A DNA stretch of 64,000 nt from Forficula auricularia (GCA_024734495.1 JALMQS010000916.1:62001-126000); one strand, 5' to 3'. Counted from the stretch's first letter, positions 33,362 to 48,300 are shown. Notes: generated by a model not told the origin, from the letters alone. Made by a program: numbers and translations.

Positions 33362-36300
33362 GTAAGTATTTCTGTTATTTTAAAAAAGTCCTAGCTGAAA
33401 CTATTGATTTGTGTTAGATCATCAAAAAAGGCCAATACCTCTGCACCGCCCTCGATTGTGCCAACTGACGTAAGCTCCAAGTGGGATGCGGGAGAAGATG
33501 CAGGCGAACAGAGTATAATTACAACAGAGACACAAATTTCATTACCGCCCTACGCACCCGAAGATGAAGACTATGAAATGTTACCTTCGTTGGAACGCGA
33601 GGTGGAAACAGCCAAGGCATTCCTACAGAAGAGGAGTCCTCACTTGGGCATTAGCTTGTAAATAGAATCATGATAAAAAATCTGGCATACTTTAAATTTA
33701 CACTATATGACTTTACCATACATTAGAGGAATTCGTTAAAAATTCGATGACAATTTTTTCTACTGATTTTAACATGTATCCTGAGTGCAAAAAAGTGGTT
33801 TTTAATAAATCCCTCCATTAAAGGAGACAATAAAAGAGTGTGTCTTCTTCTGGAATTATAAATTTTATTTATAACGAGACTATAGTTTCGAGGGCTTTGC
33901 CCTCTTCATTAGTCTATATTGTAGGGGGGGGGTTCACTTTTAATTGGCTCGTAGGGGTCAAATAACATACGTATTTTATAGGTAAAAGTATTTATTTACA
34001 AAAAGGGGGTTTACATATTTTGTCTAGGGGTAAATCTTCTTAAAACATCGTTAATTAATACATCGTAATGGGTTACTCAAATCAACTCTCGTTTTCAACT
34101 GACTGAAGTTGCAACTGACATTCACACATGCATATCAGTGGTGGGAGAGATTGACCATATGCACTCTGTTTCGACAACCCGTCGAAACAAGTTGTCATAA
34201 TAATATTTGTGACATGCTTTTAGCCTAAAAGTGTTCGCTAAACAGGGCCTAGAACCCAGAAGATGGCCTTTCGAAAGAACAACGGGCCCTTGACTGGCAC
34301 GTGCTAACCATATGCTCTTAATAAAATAGAAATTATACAATTCATTAAAATAATTTCCCACATTATCTATATATCTGTGATAGACTGCGATGAAGAGGAG
34401 AAAGCCCTCGAAACTATAGTCTCCTTATAAATAAAATTTATAGTTCCAGCAGAGGACACACTCTTTTATTGTCTCCTTCAATACCATGGAGTATTTAAAA
34501 ATTCTGCTACCCTCGGCAAAAAACTTCCAATTTAAATTCCTCCATGTTAATAACTCCTATGAAAACGATTTTATTTATTTTTCATGGATGAAAAAGTGAA
34601 GTTTTCTACAAAACGCTCTCGTTTTTTTTCTGGGTGGATAGGGCTTTCATTTTAATCATTTGGGCACAACGGTCACATGCCTGATCCCCGGTTGAAATCC
34701 AAGAAGAAAAAAAAGTAAATTTTTAGGCAGCTAAATAGTGGGAAATAAACTTTGTTAATTTTCTACACCCTTATGTTTACGACTACAACTAAAATGAAAA
34801 CAATATCGTAATAGTTAGTTTTATTATAAAAAAATATTTTCTTATTGTTATAATTGCACCACACGAAGGAAATTCCCTTTTTACACCCTCGCCCCTTAGA
34901 GCTGGCGCTAATTTATTTTAATAAAGAAATATCAAATTTTATTTCTATTCGTCGATTATTTGTCAGCGAAGGGTTTTTCGATTCGATTTTTTCTATTTTC
35001 TGCAATTTCGAACCAAAATTTGCAAACCCCAAGAAGCCCAAATCTAATCTGTTATTCGTTTTGACAATACAAACATTTTAGCACCAGTTCTTGAGTTATT
35101 GTGGATATCTGAATCTATTCAGACAGAAAAAAATCATACTTAACAGTCTCAGGCTCCTTGCAAATTTTGGTTATTTGGCAATTTTCAAAAAGATTCAGTT
35201 AGATTTTGTTGCAAGGATTTTAAATGAAGAAGAGAAGATTTTATGGGCTGAGTTGGCTTGACGCGAAGGTTTCTGTGGATGCGGGTCTTAAACAGCTGAA
35301 AGTTATAGGTCGCGAGAACACGTTTACAGGAAGCGAGTTGGAATCTCTGGAAGTCATAGGAATAAAATAAATAGACTGCTTCAATACTTGCTACGAAAAA
35401 TACATTACATCGATTTTTGCTAGTGATCATCACTTCGCTGTACTCGCCGAGCTGGATTAATTTCTAGGAAAAAGCACTTTAATATAAGCCACTGCGATAA
35501 TATCTATAAAGCACAATTCATAAAAAATCTATTTAAATCCAAAACCTTATAATAAAACATATTCAGAATATTAGGACTCACTGAGGAAAACCGAAGCAAA
35601 GTGCGAAACCATTTGTACTAAAAAGAATATATTAAGGGTCTCTGGAGACAGTTGTAACGTCGTGTCTCCACTGGAGTGACCGCGCTGACGTCATCCGAAG
35701 CTGTCGCAAGTCGCGACGACGCGTCAGACTGTCGAAGACTTCATTTGACTTCATTTCATTTGAATTGATTTGATAAAATTTGGAAATTTTCAACAAGTGG
35801 ACTTTTTATCACATTGAGTTTTGAACGACTTATTTCACAATCTTCACGATTACTATACTTGAAAAGATTTTGTTTTGCCGACTGTAGCAGAGTTGTTAAT
35901 TCATAAAGAGAAATCAATGAGATTTTCCTATGCTTGATGAATAAACTCATATATATATTATTATAAAGCGGTGTTTTCCAGCCTGCGACGTTTTCCGCAT
36001 CCAATACTCCTTCTTCCAATATGACTTCTTTTTGTAGCTGCCTACTCGTCATTAGCCGGATAGTGACTGAGCGTTTTCTTCACGAGGCCAGCCCCTTGAG
36101 CCAAATGCCTGGTCGGTCAGTAAGGCAAAAGTGCCCGTTGCCTCGTCTGAGGCTGCCTCGGCCCGATCCATCGGTTGTTTTTGTGAATGCTCAAAGGCGC
36201 CTCGGGTCGTTTCCTGCGTTCACTCAGGATGGTTCTGCGGCAAACGCCCGAGGCAGCCTCGCGAGGCTGCTCGCTCAGTCAGTATCCGGCTATTGCCTCA

Positions 36301-39300
36301 TCCACACCCTGTTTCACGTTCGTCTCGGTCTTCCCCTTCTTCTCCGTCTTTCCGTGGGTATCCAGTTCCATATTTTACGAGGCCACCTATCTTCCGGGAT
36401 TCTTTTGAGGTGTCCGTACCATATTAATCTCTTCCTCTCTATTCTATCTATTATGTCATTTTCAATATTCATTTTGTCCCTTATAGTTGTATTTGGGATA
36501 TGCTCCAATCTTGACACTCTTCAACTCCTCATCGCATCCATTTCGAGCGGTTGTAATTTTTTTTTCGTTTTTCTTGTTCATGTCCCATGTTTCCGAATTG
36601 TATAGGGCTATGCCTTCCACTATGGACCGATATATATACTACCATGATCAAAAAGTTTCAGGAATTTATTAAGAAAATCAAAAATACAAATTTATTCATC
36701 AAACTCGATATTGTCCCATTCAAAGTACTCCCCTTCGACTGCAGCACACTTATGGTATGCCAGCGCTTGATCCAATCCTCGAAACATTTTTTATACTCGG
36801 TTTTCGGTATGGACTATCAGAGCCGTTTTCGATTTTTACGGTTTTCAAAATGAAATCGTCTTTGCATCAACGAGTTTGTATTAAATTGTGAGTTAAAAAC
36901 GGTGCGAAAATGTTGAAGAAGTGTTACTCTATCGAAAACAAACTTTCATCTCTGAAACAAGTTTTTGTGAGTCTCTCGAGAATGACGAAGTCAGTCGACA
37001 TCGAAACCGACGAAAACGTCAATAAAAAACTGTAAATTGACCATTGGAGAGATGGCAGTGAACTTAAACATCGCTTATGAATCCGTTCAAGACATTTCGT
37101 TTAATGATTTGGCTTTGAGACGACAAAAAAAGACCGGATTTGTGGGAATCACATAACGCCCGGTCGAACAATGGCATCGTTATCCGCAACTTTTTGACCA
37201 AGAACGGAACGAATACCATACAACAGCCACCGAATTCGACTGTTTTGGCTCCCTGCGACTTCTTCCTGTTCAATCGGCTCAAAAAATCGCTCCGAAGAAC
37301 GTTTTTTAGCAGTAAACAGGAGATAATGAAAAAATTGAAGACGGCTCTGATGGCCAAACCGAAAACCGAATATAAAAAATGTTTTGAGGATTGGATCAAG
37401 CGCTGGCATGAGTGCATAGCAGTCGATGAGGAGTACTTTGAAGGATACAATATCGATTTTGATTAATAAATTTGTATTTTTGATTTTCTGAATAAATTCC
37501 TGGAACTTTTTGTTCAAGGGGTATATATATACGTATAATTTATTTGTTAGAGACTATAGTTTCGAAGGTTTCAGAAATCTTTAATTAAATATTATATATA
37601 CCTATATGTATAATTGTATATTGTATATGTTTATTTGCATCAAACAGAAGACAACTTCATTGATTTCTCTTTATTTCTATATTTCTAATTTTAAGTAAGG
37701 TATGATAAAAATGGCTTGTGTAAAATTTAAAATAAAATTTACTTCATTTCTAGGTGGGATCATATGAGTGAAATATTAAATAAAGTTTTGTCAGAGAGGC
37801 CTAATAATGTTATAGAATGCTTTGAACAATATAGTCGTAGAATTATGTTGGATCGTCTACAAACAAAAACTCATCATTTAGTCAAAGTACGAGGACACAA
37901 GCCACAATATAGATTTTCGGCTAAAGCGATGGAATATATTAATGTAAGAAAACATTGCTGTATTCTTCATGTCATCACTTATCTTTCTTTTACTTTAATC
38001 GTATATTTGCCTACATTTGATTCAATGCCAGATCGAATGCGGTAGGTACAACATCAAATATTAAGTGAAAATAATATCTGAACTTATATTTCTGACTTAG
38101 AAATAATAAAGTTAAATAAAATTTATAATTTTCTCAATAATAATTAAAGAATAATTAACACATTAACGGAAATTGTTTTGATCGCGCTTTTTGGAACAAG
38201 TCTATATATCGCGCGAGACTACTGCTAGTTGAAGCTATTGGAGTCTGCTGAGTCTTAAGTCTGGACCAAAGAATGAAAAAGATATGATCCATTTAGCTAT
38301 AATCCAACGTCATTTTGCGTTTAGCCCTCATAATTTGGATGGATCACATCACATCCATCCAAGTGTCATGCGGGCTAAACGCAAAATGACGTTGGATTAC
38401 GCGCTAAATAGATCATATCTTTTCATTCTCTCTTTAGTCCAGACTTAAAACTCAACGAGATAATAACTCAACCAGCAATATCCTCACGATATCTTATTCA
38501 AAAAGCGCGATCAAAACAATCATTTTTCTTTTCATTGCTTCTAGTAAGTAAAAGCTTTGGGAATTTCAGCCAGAATATATACCTACTTACGAATTCCCAG
38601 GTTCCGGAGGCTTATTCTCAGAAATGATCACGGCTGTCTTGCGGCTAAGGGCTTGGTTAACCATATAAGTTGGTAAACTCTTTTTAAACATTGACAAAGG
38701 TAATCCTTGAAATTCACCTTTATTGCCCGGCGTGATGGCCAATCAGATGACAGGCACTTTCATCTGATTGGTCGTATCGAGCACAAGGTGAATAGGATTT
38801 ATATTTTGTCAACGTTAAAAGATTTCTTCGACATATATTCTTCTTTCGCTCTTTAAAATTATTACGGGTTCACAAACAAAATTGTTTAAGAGAGAAACTT
38901 GAGCTTGTGCTGCTAGGGGCGGTCTCTAAATTTATAGAAATTGGGAACTACTGCTTTAAATAAAATAATCTAGTGACTCTTAGAATAACAGTTAACGACA
39001 AAATAAAAATATGATCCCAATCACAAGGGATGAATTTCCTTACACAAGGAATTTTCTCAGAAAATCACAAGAGAGTGTCATCCATTAGAAGATTAGATAT
39101 CCGATGGAATGGATTATTTCTAATTATATGTCAGAATGATTGATTTTATCCCCTCGGGAATCGAACCCGAGTGCCAATAGTACAATGCGGACCATTTTGG
39201 CTACCTTGTGAGGTGCGAACCCTTCTGATATATCTAAACGTCCTGAATAGTTTACTCAAAAATGTAAATCTCCGTGTAAATGGCCCGGATTGCTTTTATT

Positions 39301-42300
39301 GGCCCTCAGGTTCGATTCAACGAGGGGTTAAAAAACAACCCTTCTGACATATGATTAAAAATACTCCATTCCATCGGATCTAATAGATGACACCCTCTTG
39401 TGATTTTCTTAGAAAATTTAAATCTATTTCTATCGGCAACTTGAACTCTCTCATATTCAGAAGGAATTTTGTTTGTAATTAAAATTCATCCCTTGTTAGG
39501 GACCACATATCTTCTTATCTAATAAATTAGAAGTATTTTTAATTGGAAAAGTTTTGTTTGTAAGAGTAGCAGAGTTGTTGATTAAAAGAGAAACAAAGAG
39601 GTTGTCCTCTGCTTGATGCAAATAAACATACACACATATATATATCGAGATCATATATCTGTATATATATTATTTATTTATTTATTTATTTGTTTGATAT
39701 AATATATATACAGATATATCATCTCGATATATATGTGTGTATGTTTATTTGCATCAAGCAGAGGACAACCTCTTTGTTTCTCTTTGTAGAAGTATTTTCT
39801 TTTGAAAACAGATTGGTAGAATTCAATGGAGAAATGATTGAAAAGATTTAGTTTGCCGAGAGAAGCAGAGTTGATGATTCATAAGGAAATATCAATGAGA
39901 TTGTCCCCTGCTGAATGCAAATAAACATACTAGTATACTTATATATATAATATTAATAGTTTATTTTTTAGAGATTATAGTTTCGAAGGTTTTGCCTTCT
40001 GCATCAAGCAGAGTTCAACCTTGTGATTTCTCCTTTTATATGGAGAATTGATGGAAAGACAGTGCATAGCTAACGAAAACTACAAATTCTGATTTTTTTT
40101 TTTTTATTGGAACATCATTTTCATTACCTTCAAAATCGACGTTTCGGAGGATCTTTCCTCCTTCTTCAGGGTTTGAAAGGGCTAAAGAAGGAAGCCTGTA
40201 ACCTTCCCCTTCTTATCTCTTTTAGTAGTGTCTTGGTTTAGAATTTGCTACTGACATTAACAGATTATTGCATTAAATTTTCTATTCTATTCTATCTTAA
40301 TTATATGGTACTCTAGATTTTCTAATAATTTTTTGGATTGAGGGGACCTTGAAAAGTAAAGATCTGTAAAAATCTCAATTTAGAATTTCTTCAAGAATAC
40401 AAGATTTCCATTACTACTTAGAGAATCAACGATTCTATTATTTGGATAATGAAAATAAAAATTTATCAATTGACTTCGTAATTTATCAGCTTTTCTCTTC
40501 TCCTTAACAAAAGTAATCACAAAAAAACGAGGTTGTTTTTTTGTTATTTCTTCCATCATTATTAGAACAAAAGAGGCTTTTTGTAATTGTCAATTTTCTG
40601 AATAGCTGATAGTTTTATACTTCTTATTAATAAAAGTGTTTAAAAAAATTTTAATCCCAAAATTGCAGCCCCCCTCTGCAGACTCCACCCCCCCCCCTCC
40701 TTCCCTAGCCACCCCACTAGTTTAAGCAACTGGTGTGGTTTGGCTAATGTATAATCTTATTTATTCCAGAGAGCCGCCTTGTAACTTGTTAGATATGCAT
40801 TTAAATAGAACCTTCTAAATTGTGGGTTGCATCGCAAATTCATACGTTTTTATTATGAATTTGTTAAAACTTGTTTGGTAGTTGATTTGTTTACTAAAAT
40901 TGTTTTACGAAAACTCCAATAAATACATCAGGCTTAGATCATAAACGTGAATAGTGATTAAAGTATTTTGGAATTAAAAATTTTTATAATTTAAAAAAAA
41001 AAAAAAAACTTATTTTCCTGTATTAATAAAATTTTAAAGATCTAAAACAATTTAATCTTGATGTGGTCTAATTAAATTAATGCAAATTTAGTCTGGGGAT
41101 TTACTTTCAGGCATCTTTGTAGGGCTATAGGCGTGGTTATATGGTTGCCACCTCTCCGGGTTTCAGTGAGTTATCTCCAGGCTCCGGATTTGAGGTAGTT
41201 GTTTCACCATATGGTTTTCTTAGGACTTTTTTGAAATTTAGAGAGATTATTTAAATATTTCTGCATCGATTGGTTCCAAAACGAAATTTATGAACAATAT
41301 AGTTCCGGAGATATTAAATTCCAAGGATAGAGTTTTTCAGACTCTTAAGAAAAAGATGGAAAAACGCTCTGGAGTAAACATGCTTTTAGCCTAACAATAA
41401 GAAGAAGAATGCAAGAATGGGATTCAATAATAAAATGCAGCTCCTATAGATCTTGAACGAACCTTGCCTTACTGAAGGGAAGAGGAGAAATCAATGAAGC
41501 GGGGAGTTGTCTGAACATCCGGGTCTTGAAGGATTGAAGATTCTAAGTGTCGGGAAAGAAAGAAGCAAGGTGAGAGTTCCAATCGTTTGAAGTCATGGGA
41601 ATCAACGTATTGCCGAATGAAACTTCTCCAAATTAATAGCGAAGTGGAAGTCAGCGAATTGTGAACAAAGCAGTCCTTAAGAGAAAATACTAATTTTAAT
41701 TTATCCGAGCACATGATGTGATAGTATATAATTATATAAATTAGAGAAAGCTTCTTCGACTAGCCAATGAGTCGAGAGATATGCTAAAATCCGAGTCTAG
41801 TAGTCTGATAGCTCGTTGCTTGAATGTATCCAGGAAGGCAAGAGAATGCTTTTTTAAATGACCATGCCACAATGAAAAAATTTCATCAGATTGCACAAAG
41901 TTTCGACACCTATTTCTGAATTCGTTGTCAGCTGCTCTCGGAAAGTCTTTTGTTATTTATTATTGATTAAAAAATATGCTCCCTAGGTGCTTCACCCGAA
42001 TCTTATCTTTCGATAGAGTTTGAGAAATCTATAAAAGAGAAAGTTTGATATTTTCTAAATTATATATTTTAAATCTATTTTAATATTTTGAAAAGAAATT
42101 ATCTGATTTAAATTGAGTGAATTTTAAATTTTTTAAAAATATGTTGTTTTCTTAAAGTCAATATCATAGTGGCTATATTTTTGGCAAATTGTTACAAAGA
42201 ATCAAAGATCTTATTAAATATGTTTTATTCATGTCAGAAGGGATCGTCTCCTTAGAAGTCGAACCCAATCTCCACGACTTTTAGGTTTTAAGGTAGTTCT

Positions 42301-45300
42301 TTCACAAATGCAAAAATTCAAGAAGTCTTTGAAACTTGGAGTATAAGTCATTAAAAGCATAATACACATACCTACTGTAAAATTTGAAGACGATTTACCA
42401 CACCAAACATGAAATAATTGCAATTGAAAATGATATTTTTTACATAGGGTAGATAGGGAAAGGGTAGGATATGATCATAATTTTATTTTTTTTCATTGAA
42501 GAACTTTCACCATCTTGATGAAAAACTAATATTTGTTAGAATAATATATTCAGAGTAACTTAAAAAATTGAAATTGAAATTATTTACCACGTAGTTTTGA
42601 TAAAAAAAAAAAAAAAAAAAAAAAAAACATATTTGGGCGAATATTTTTAGTGGAGGGGATAAAATATCAATGGCTTGCAAACGATCCGGCAAGTATGTGT
42701 GTATACATATAGAGATTTCGTAGTGTGAGTGGACAGTCACGTTAAAAAAAATACCTAACCTAAAATTTTAGTTCCATTCATATTTATAGAGTGGTTACGA
42801 GCCTAAAACTTTTTGTGTGGATTGTCGTGAAAGAACCTCCTTAACTATGTCAGAAGGATTTCGTCTCTAAGGCTAACCAAAATTTGCACTTAGGTTCGAC
42901 TTTTAACGGAACGATCACTCATGGCATAAATAAAACATATCTAATAGGATCTTTGATTCTTGGTTTTTAAATTCTTGAAATTATTAACATTGAAATAAAT
43001 AAAAATTTTCATTAAATTGAAGGGTTGGTTTTGTCACAAATATAATAAAACAATAATTTTAATAACTATTAGAATTATTTAATTGATAACTATACAGTTT
43101 CGGTCACCACTGGTCGACCATCCTCAGTAGTTCTAAAAATTGAAATGAAACATTTATTTACATTTTTTCTTTTTATAGAGAATTATATAATACAAATTTT
43201 TATTTTTTTTATTTTTACAATAATTTGAAATCATACATACATCTCGTTCAAGAACCGGAATTTGTCATTTCACATGAAACATTCATTCTTAAATCTTCAA
43301 TATAGATACATCACACAATTCATTACAATCACACACATACATATATATAGCAACAATTTATAAAAACGTTTATCACTGAACTAGAAACTATTTTGAATTA
43401 ATGATTATATTAAATATTATTTTCAATTTTATTTTTTTCTAATTATCTCATTGCATCGTCAATTATTATACAATTAAAAAACCCATTATAAATAATCCAT
43501 TCTAGAAACACATTATAAGTTAAATTCATTCTTTATTTTTAATTTTTTATTAATGAAATATCAAAATACACATCTCCCTATTACATTTTTCTTATAAAAT
43601 CAATACATGTTTAATCAACATACTAAATCAAATCAATATTCTCACAACAATGACACAATGAGACTATAAATAAATGTTTCATTTCAATTTTTAGAACTAC
43701 TGAGGATGGTCGACCAGTGGTGACCGAAACTGTATAGTTATCAATTAAATAATTCTAATAGTTATTAAAATTATTGTTTTATTATATTTGTGACAAAACC
43801 AACCCTTCAATTTAATGAAAAATTTAAATCAAGTCACTTAAGTTCTGGAAGAAATTTAATAAATAAATAAAATTGTATTATACTTAATGTTTTAGCGATA
43901 TTTTGAGAGAAAATCTAAATTCGAAGAAGGCGATGAAGAAGAGGAAGAAGAGGATTATGGAGAAGCACTTGAAGAAGAAGAGGAAAGGAGAGAAAAGTTA
44001 AAAACGAAATGGAATCTAATTGAAATGAATTATTATTTAGAATTGTCCGGGATTGGTTTCCCTAAAAAGGAACTCTTTCTTTTAAATCTAGCTATAAAAG
44101 AACTCGCAAAGACAAAGCCTGTTATTAATTGTAGGTAAGAGATAAAAGAATAATCAATTAAAAGTTTTAATATTTTTTTTATCCTAAAATAGTTTTTTTT
44201 TGTTGGCTTTTAAATTGAGAAAATATTCGAATTTTTAAATTTATTTCCGTTTTTTCAACTTAAGTAGCATCATACTTCTGACATTTTTTAATCTCATCAT
44301 CATCATTGAGTATACAGTCCTAAGACTGGTTTGATGCAACAATCCGTCTCCACTCGACTCTGTCCCCCGCCAGCTGTTTAACCTCTCTAAATGTCTGGCA
44401 TCCCATATCCCCAATTATTTGGTTGAAATATTCTAATCTGGGTCTTCCCCTTCCCCTTTTCTTTCCCACCTCCCCCTCCAAGATATCCCTAAGCAGTCCC
44501 CCATGTCTCAGTGTGTGCCCCATTTTTAATCTATCCCTTTCTAAAGTCGAGGCCCTAGTGGTGTTGAAGATTGTATTAAACCCTAATGGTTTCAATATAT
44601 GTTTTCAAATGTCCGAAAATTTAATAATTAACCATATATATTTTCATCAAAATTAAATCAAATTTATTAATTTATTTTATCGTTTTAAGCTAGATTTTGG
44701 GGGAAGATATTTGGCACCAAAAATGATTATTTTATAATTGAAGCTCAATTTAATGAAGATGAACTTGAAAAAAGAAATGAAGTAAGTAAAAAAATTTAAG
44801 TAATCTCTCTTCAGAGTCTAAGAAAAAATAGATTAACTAAGAATAAAAACTAGAAACGTTTTTGAATTATTAAAAAATATGGTTTTTGTTCAAAATTCTA
44901 AAGTCACTAGAGGCTCATTTTTAGCTACATAATGACTTACTTAAAGGCCTAATCAAAGATTTTATTACATATGTTATATATATATATTTCAAATCAGAAT
45001 CGATCCCCCCTCGGAAGTCGAATGCAATTCTTCATAATGTAAAGCTAATATTTTGACGAAAATAGCATAGCTTGTAATGGTGTTAGAATTTTGAAAAAAC
45101 ATAATCTTTTTTAAAAGTTCAAAAACTCATTTGCTTTCATAATACGACTACGTTCGATCGACTCTGTTCTGACTAACAGGTCGTAAAAGTCAATCTGGTC
45201 GTATGTTAGCCATATATTTATTAACATATTTATTAAATTAGAAAAGTGCCGGACCACTTCATTCGCCAATACGTATATCCCCATGACTTCAAGGAACTGG

Positions 45301-48300
45301 AACTCTTTCCCAGCACTTATAACCTTCAAACCTTCAAAACCCGAGTGCATAAACACCTACGTCTCCACCCTCTCAATTAATCAACTTTCCATTCTCTTCG
45401 GTAATGCAATGGTCTTTCGAGATACATAGGAGCTGCATCTTTACCGCCCCTTCTTGCATTCGATTGCATTAAAAAAACAAAACAAAAAAAAAAACCCACT
45501 ATTTTTTAATTAGAAAATCACAAGAGGGTGTCATCTATTAGATCTGAGATGGAATGGATTATTTTTAATTATGAGGATAAGTAAAAAATTACTTACACTT
45601 TTCATTCTACAACTTTATTAAACTAAGATAGGTGTACAACAGATACATTATTTTTCGATATAGTCTCCACCGAGGGGTGAACCCCGACCTAAAATGTGTA
45701 CTCCTACTTCCACTTCCACTTCCAAGTAGAAGACAATAGATGACAATAGATTATCTAATGAATTCCAAAGTAATTCAAAATAATTCCAAAGACGGTGTAC
45801 ACCTAATTCCAATCGCGGTTCACCCATCGGTCTCCACCTTTAGCAATGCACTTGGTCCAGCGAGCCACAAGCCTCCGGATGCCTTCCTGGTAGAAGGTTT
45901 TCGGTTGGTCATGAAGCCACTTTTGCACCGCATCTCGAACACCCATTTAGTTCGTCGTGGATAATGTGATAGGCAGAACCGTGACTAATGTTTAAAGAAG
46001 ATGCTACCTTATCTATGGTAACTCACCTATCTGCTGTAATCATCTCTTGAGCTTGCTGAATGTTGTCGTCAGTGGTCGAAGTTGACGGTCGCCCAGCTCC
46101 CTCTTTTTGTGTTATTCTCGTTCGGCCTCTTTTAAACATTTCGATCCATAAAAAAACGCTTTTACGAGATAAAGCACTTTCCCCGTATTGTGACAAAAGT
46201 CTCGGGTGAATTTCAGAATCTTTCACACCCTCTGACCACAAAAATCTGACCACTCCTCGCTGCTCCTCTTTGGTGCAATCTGATAGCGGAGCTGACATGC
46301 TTATGCTGTTGTAGCTAGACGACACCTGACGCGATCGTGATTGAATTCCGCACACGTCACCACAGACGCGCCAACTCAACGCATTCGCATGCGGCCGCCT
46401 CCTATCTTAGTTTAATAAAGTTGTAGAACGAAAAGTGTAGGTAATTTTTGACTTATCCTCGTATATTTCAGGAGGGTTGTTTTTTATTTTTTTTTTTTAC
46501 CAATTAAATTAGAGGAAAAAGTGAAAACTATTGGCATTTTGAACTTTTATATTCAGAATTCCTGATTGAAAAACAGAAAAAAGTATTTTTTTAAATTGGG
46601 GAGCCCTTGATCAGATGTAGCTAATGAGCTATAAAAATGCATATATTAACCCTTTGCACTCCGAACAATTTTTAATATGACCTATCTCAAATCTGACTCA
46701 AAATAATAATAATGACTCATCATATGAGTGAAAATATAATATATATTTTATAAAAATTAAGAGTATAGAACTTGATGAAGAACTAAAGAATATTTGAATT
46801 AAATATATATTTATATTTAAAATAAAAACATTATTTCTTTTATGTCGTCGCTGCGGCGACAACGGAGTAGAAGCTTATCATACAATGTCGCCTCAACGGC
46901 GACAACAACGGAGCTACTATATTTGATTAGCTTACATTGTCGCCGCAGCGGCTACAATGGAGTGCTGAGGGTTAATAAGTTACGCCTTTGTGCCAAGTTT
47001 CATCTTTTTAATTATAAGAGTTGGTTGACAAAAAATTGCCAAATCACCAATATTTACTGAGTGACAATTTTTCCTCCAATTAATTTCGCAGCCATTTGAT
47101 GCAGAAGAAGCAGAAGCAGAAGGAGGGTTAGAAGAAGAGGAGATAAGAGAAAAATCCGAAGAGATGGACGAAATGCTCGAAGGTGAAGATGAGAAATCAG
47201 AAATCAAACCACTTCGTCCAGTTTATCCGCCTATACCGAAGAATCCGTGGCGGCCCCCAAAGGAGACGCCTGTCGAGCGACCCGGCCAAGGGGCCAATAA
47301 ATATGTATTAGAATTTTAAGATATCTCTTAGAAAGTGATAATTCGAGAAATATTAATAATAATTTCATTTTTAGACATATTTTGTAGCAAATAGTCCTGT
47401 TGACAAATGGGAAAATCTCCCTGATGTTGCGCCCAATCAGATAGTAATAGCAAGACAAATTAAACGGGCCTTTACCGGAAATCTTAATGCAGAAGTAAAC
47501 ATTTTCATATTATTATTATAGATAAAGCTTTGATTAAATAAATAATGGGTGAAGTAAAAAGTTCTGAGCTTTTTTCGTTAGATGACTTTAATGAGCCATA
47601 TCTCACGTTGTATACGTCGATCATTCTTTTTTGCGATTTAAAGGTGACATAATGCTTTAAAAAAAGTGCTTTGACAGTTTTGTGTTTGGTGAAGCCAGTT
47701 GTGTGTTAGAGCGTTCCAAAATGGAGGTAAAAAAAAGAGAAAATTCGATACATTCTTCGGTGCCACTTTGACCAAGGGGAAAAAGTGGAGCATGCGACCA
47801 AAACAATTGTGCTGTTTATGGACCCAATACAGTATCGAATGCAACAGTGGTTCCAACGATTCCGTTCTCTTAATATGGACGTCGAAGATGGGACACGCTC
47901 TGGTAGGACAATCGTCGAAAATGTCGATAAAATCATGGAAATTGTCGAGTCAGACCAGCATGCGAGCACTTATTCCATTGCCCAGGAACTGAAGATTAAC
48001 CAGAAAACCTTTTGGAACCATTTGCATAAGGCTGGTCTCAAGAAGAAACTCGATGTATGGATGCCACACGAATTGACGTAAAATAAACTTTTGGACCGAA
48101 TTGAAGCCTGCGATTTTTTGCCTAAACGATGGCGATGGCGATGGGGATGGTGACTGGCGATGAAAAATGGGTCACATACGAGAACAACAGGCAAAAAAGA
48201 TCGCGATCCAAGCGCAGTGAGCCGGCCCAAACGATCGGCAAGATGTTTTTACTGTGTGTGTGGTGGGATTGGAAGGGAATCAACCACTATGAGCTTCTCC

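Larger units (their letters stand above)
33821..34478. mobile_element. Foldback element with a hammerhead-like motif at each end
   Basis: Arms of about 95 bp at 33821-33915 and 34385-34478 are reverse complements. Each ends inward with the CTGANGA - hairpin - GAAACTATAGTC motif. The core has no recognised protein. It is probably a Penelope-derived non-autonomous repeat. It lies in RSPH intron 2. Confidence 0.65.
43003..43824. mobile_element. Foldback element with paired hammerhead-like ends, 820 bp
   Basis: Arms of about 150 bp (43003-43153 and 43675-43824) are almost perfect reverse complements and end about 70 bp before RSPH exon 4. Each arm contains a CTGAGGA ... GAAACTGTATAGTT motif. The AT-rich core has no protein. 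Confidence 0.7.

Noticed and set aside
34854..35081. 75-codon + strand frame in RSPH intron 2
   Set aside because: No domain, no splice context, composition like the surroundings.
36021..36605. Long open frame of 194 codons on the + strand
   Set aside because: It is antisense to an RTE-type LINE end whose minus-strand text ([11 protein letters not shown], basic RRRRGRPRR) is recognisable.
38576..38606. Possible extra RSPH exon between a TTTCAG and a GTTCCG
   Set aside because: 31 bases long, it would break the reading frame between exons 3 and 4, which already join in phase.
39140..39330. Candidate tRNA genes (TCGAACCCGAG box)
   Set aside because: Only the T-arm-like box is present. Acceptor and anticodon arms do not fold, so a SINE origin is more likely.
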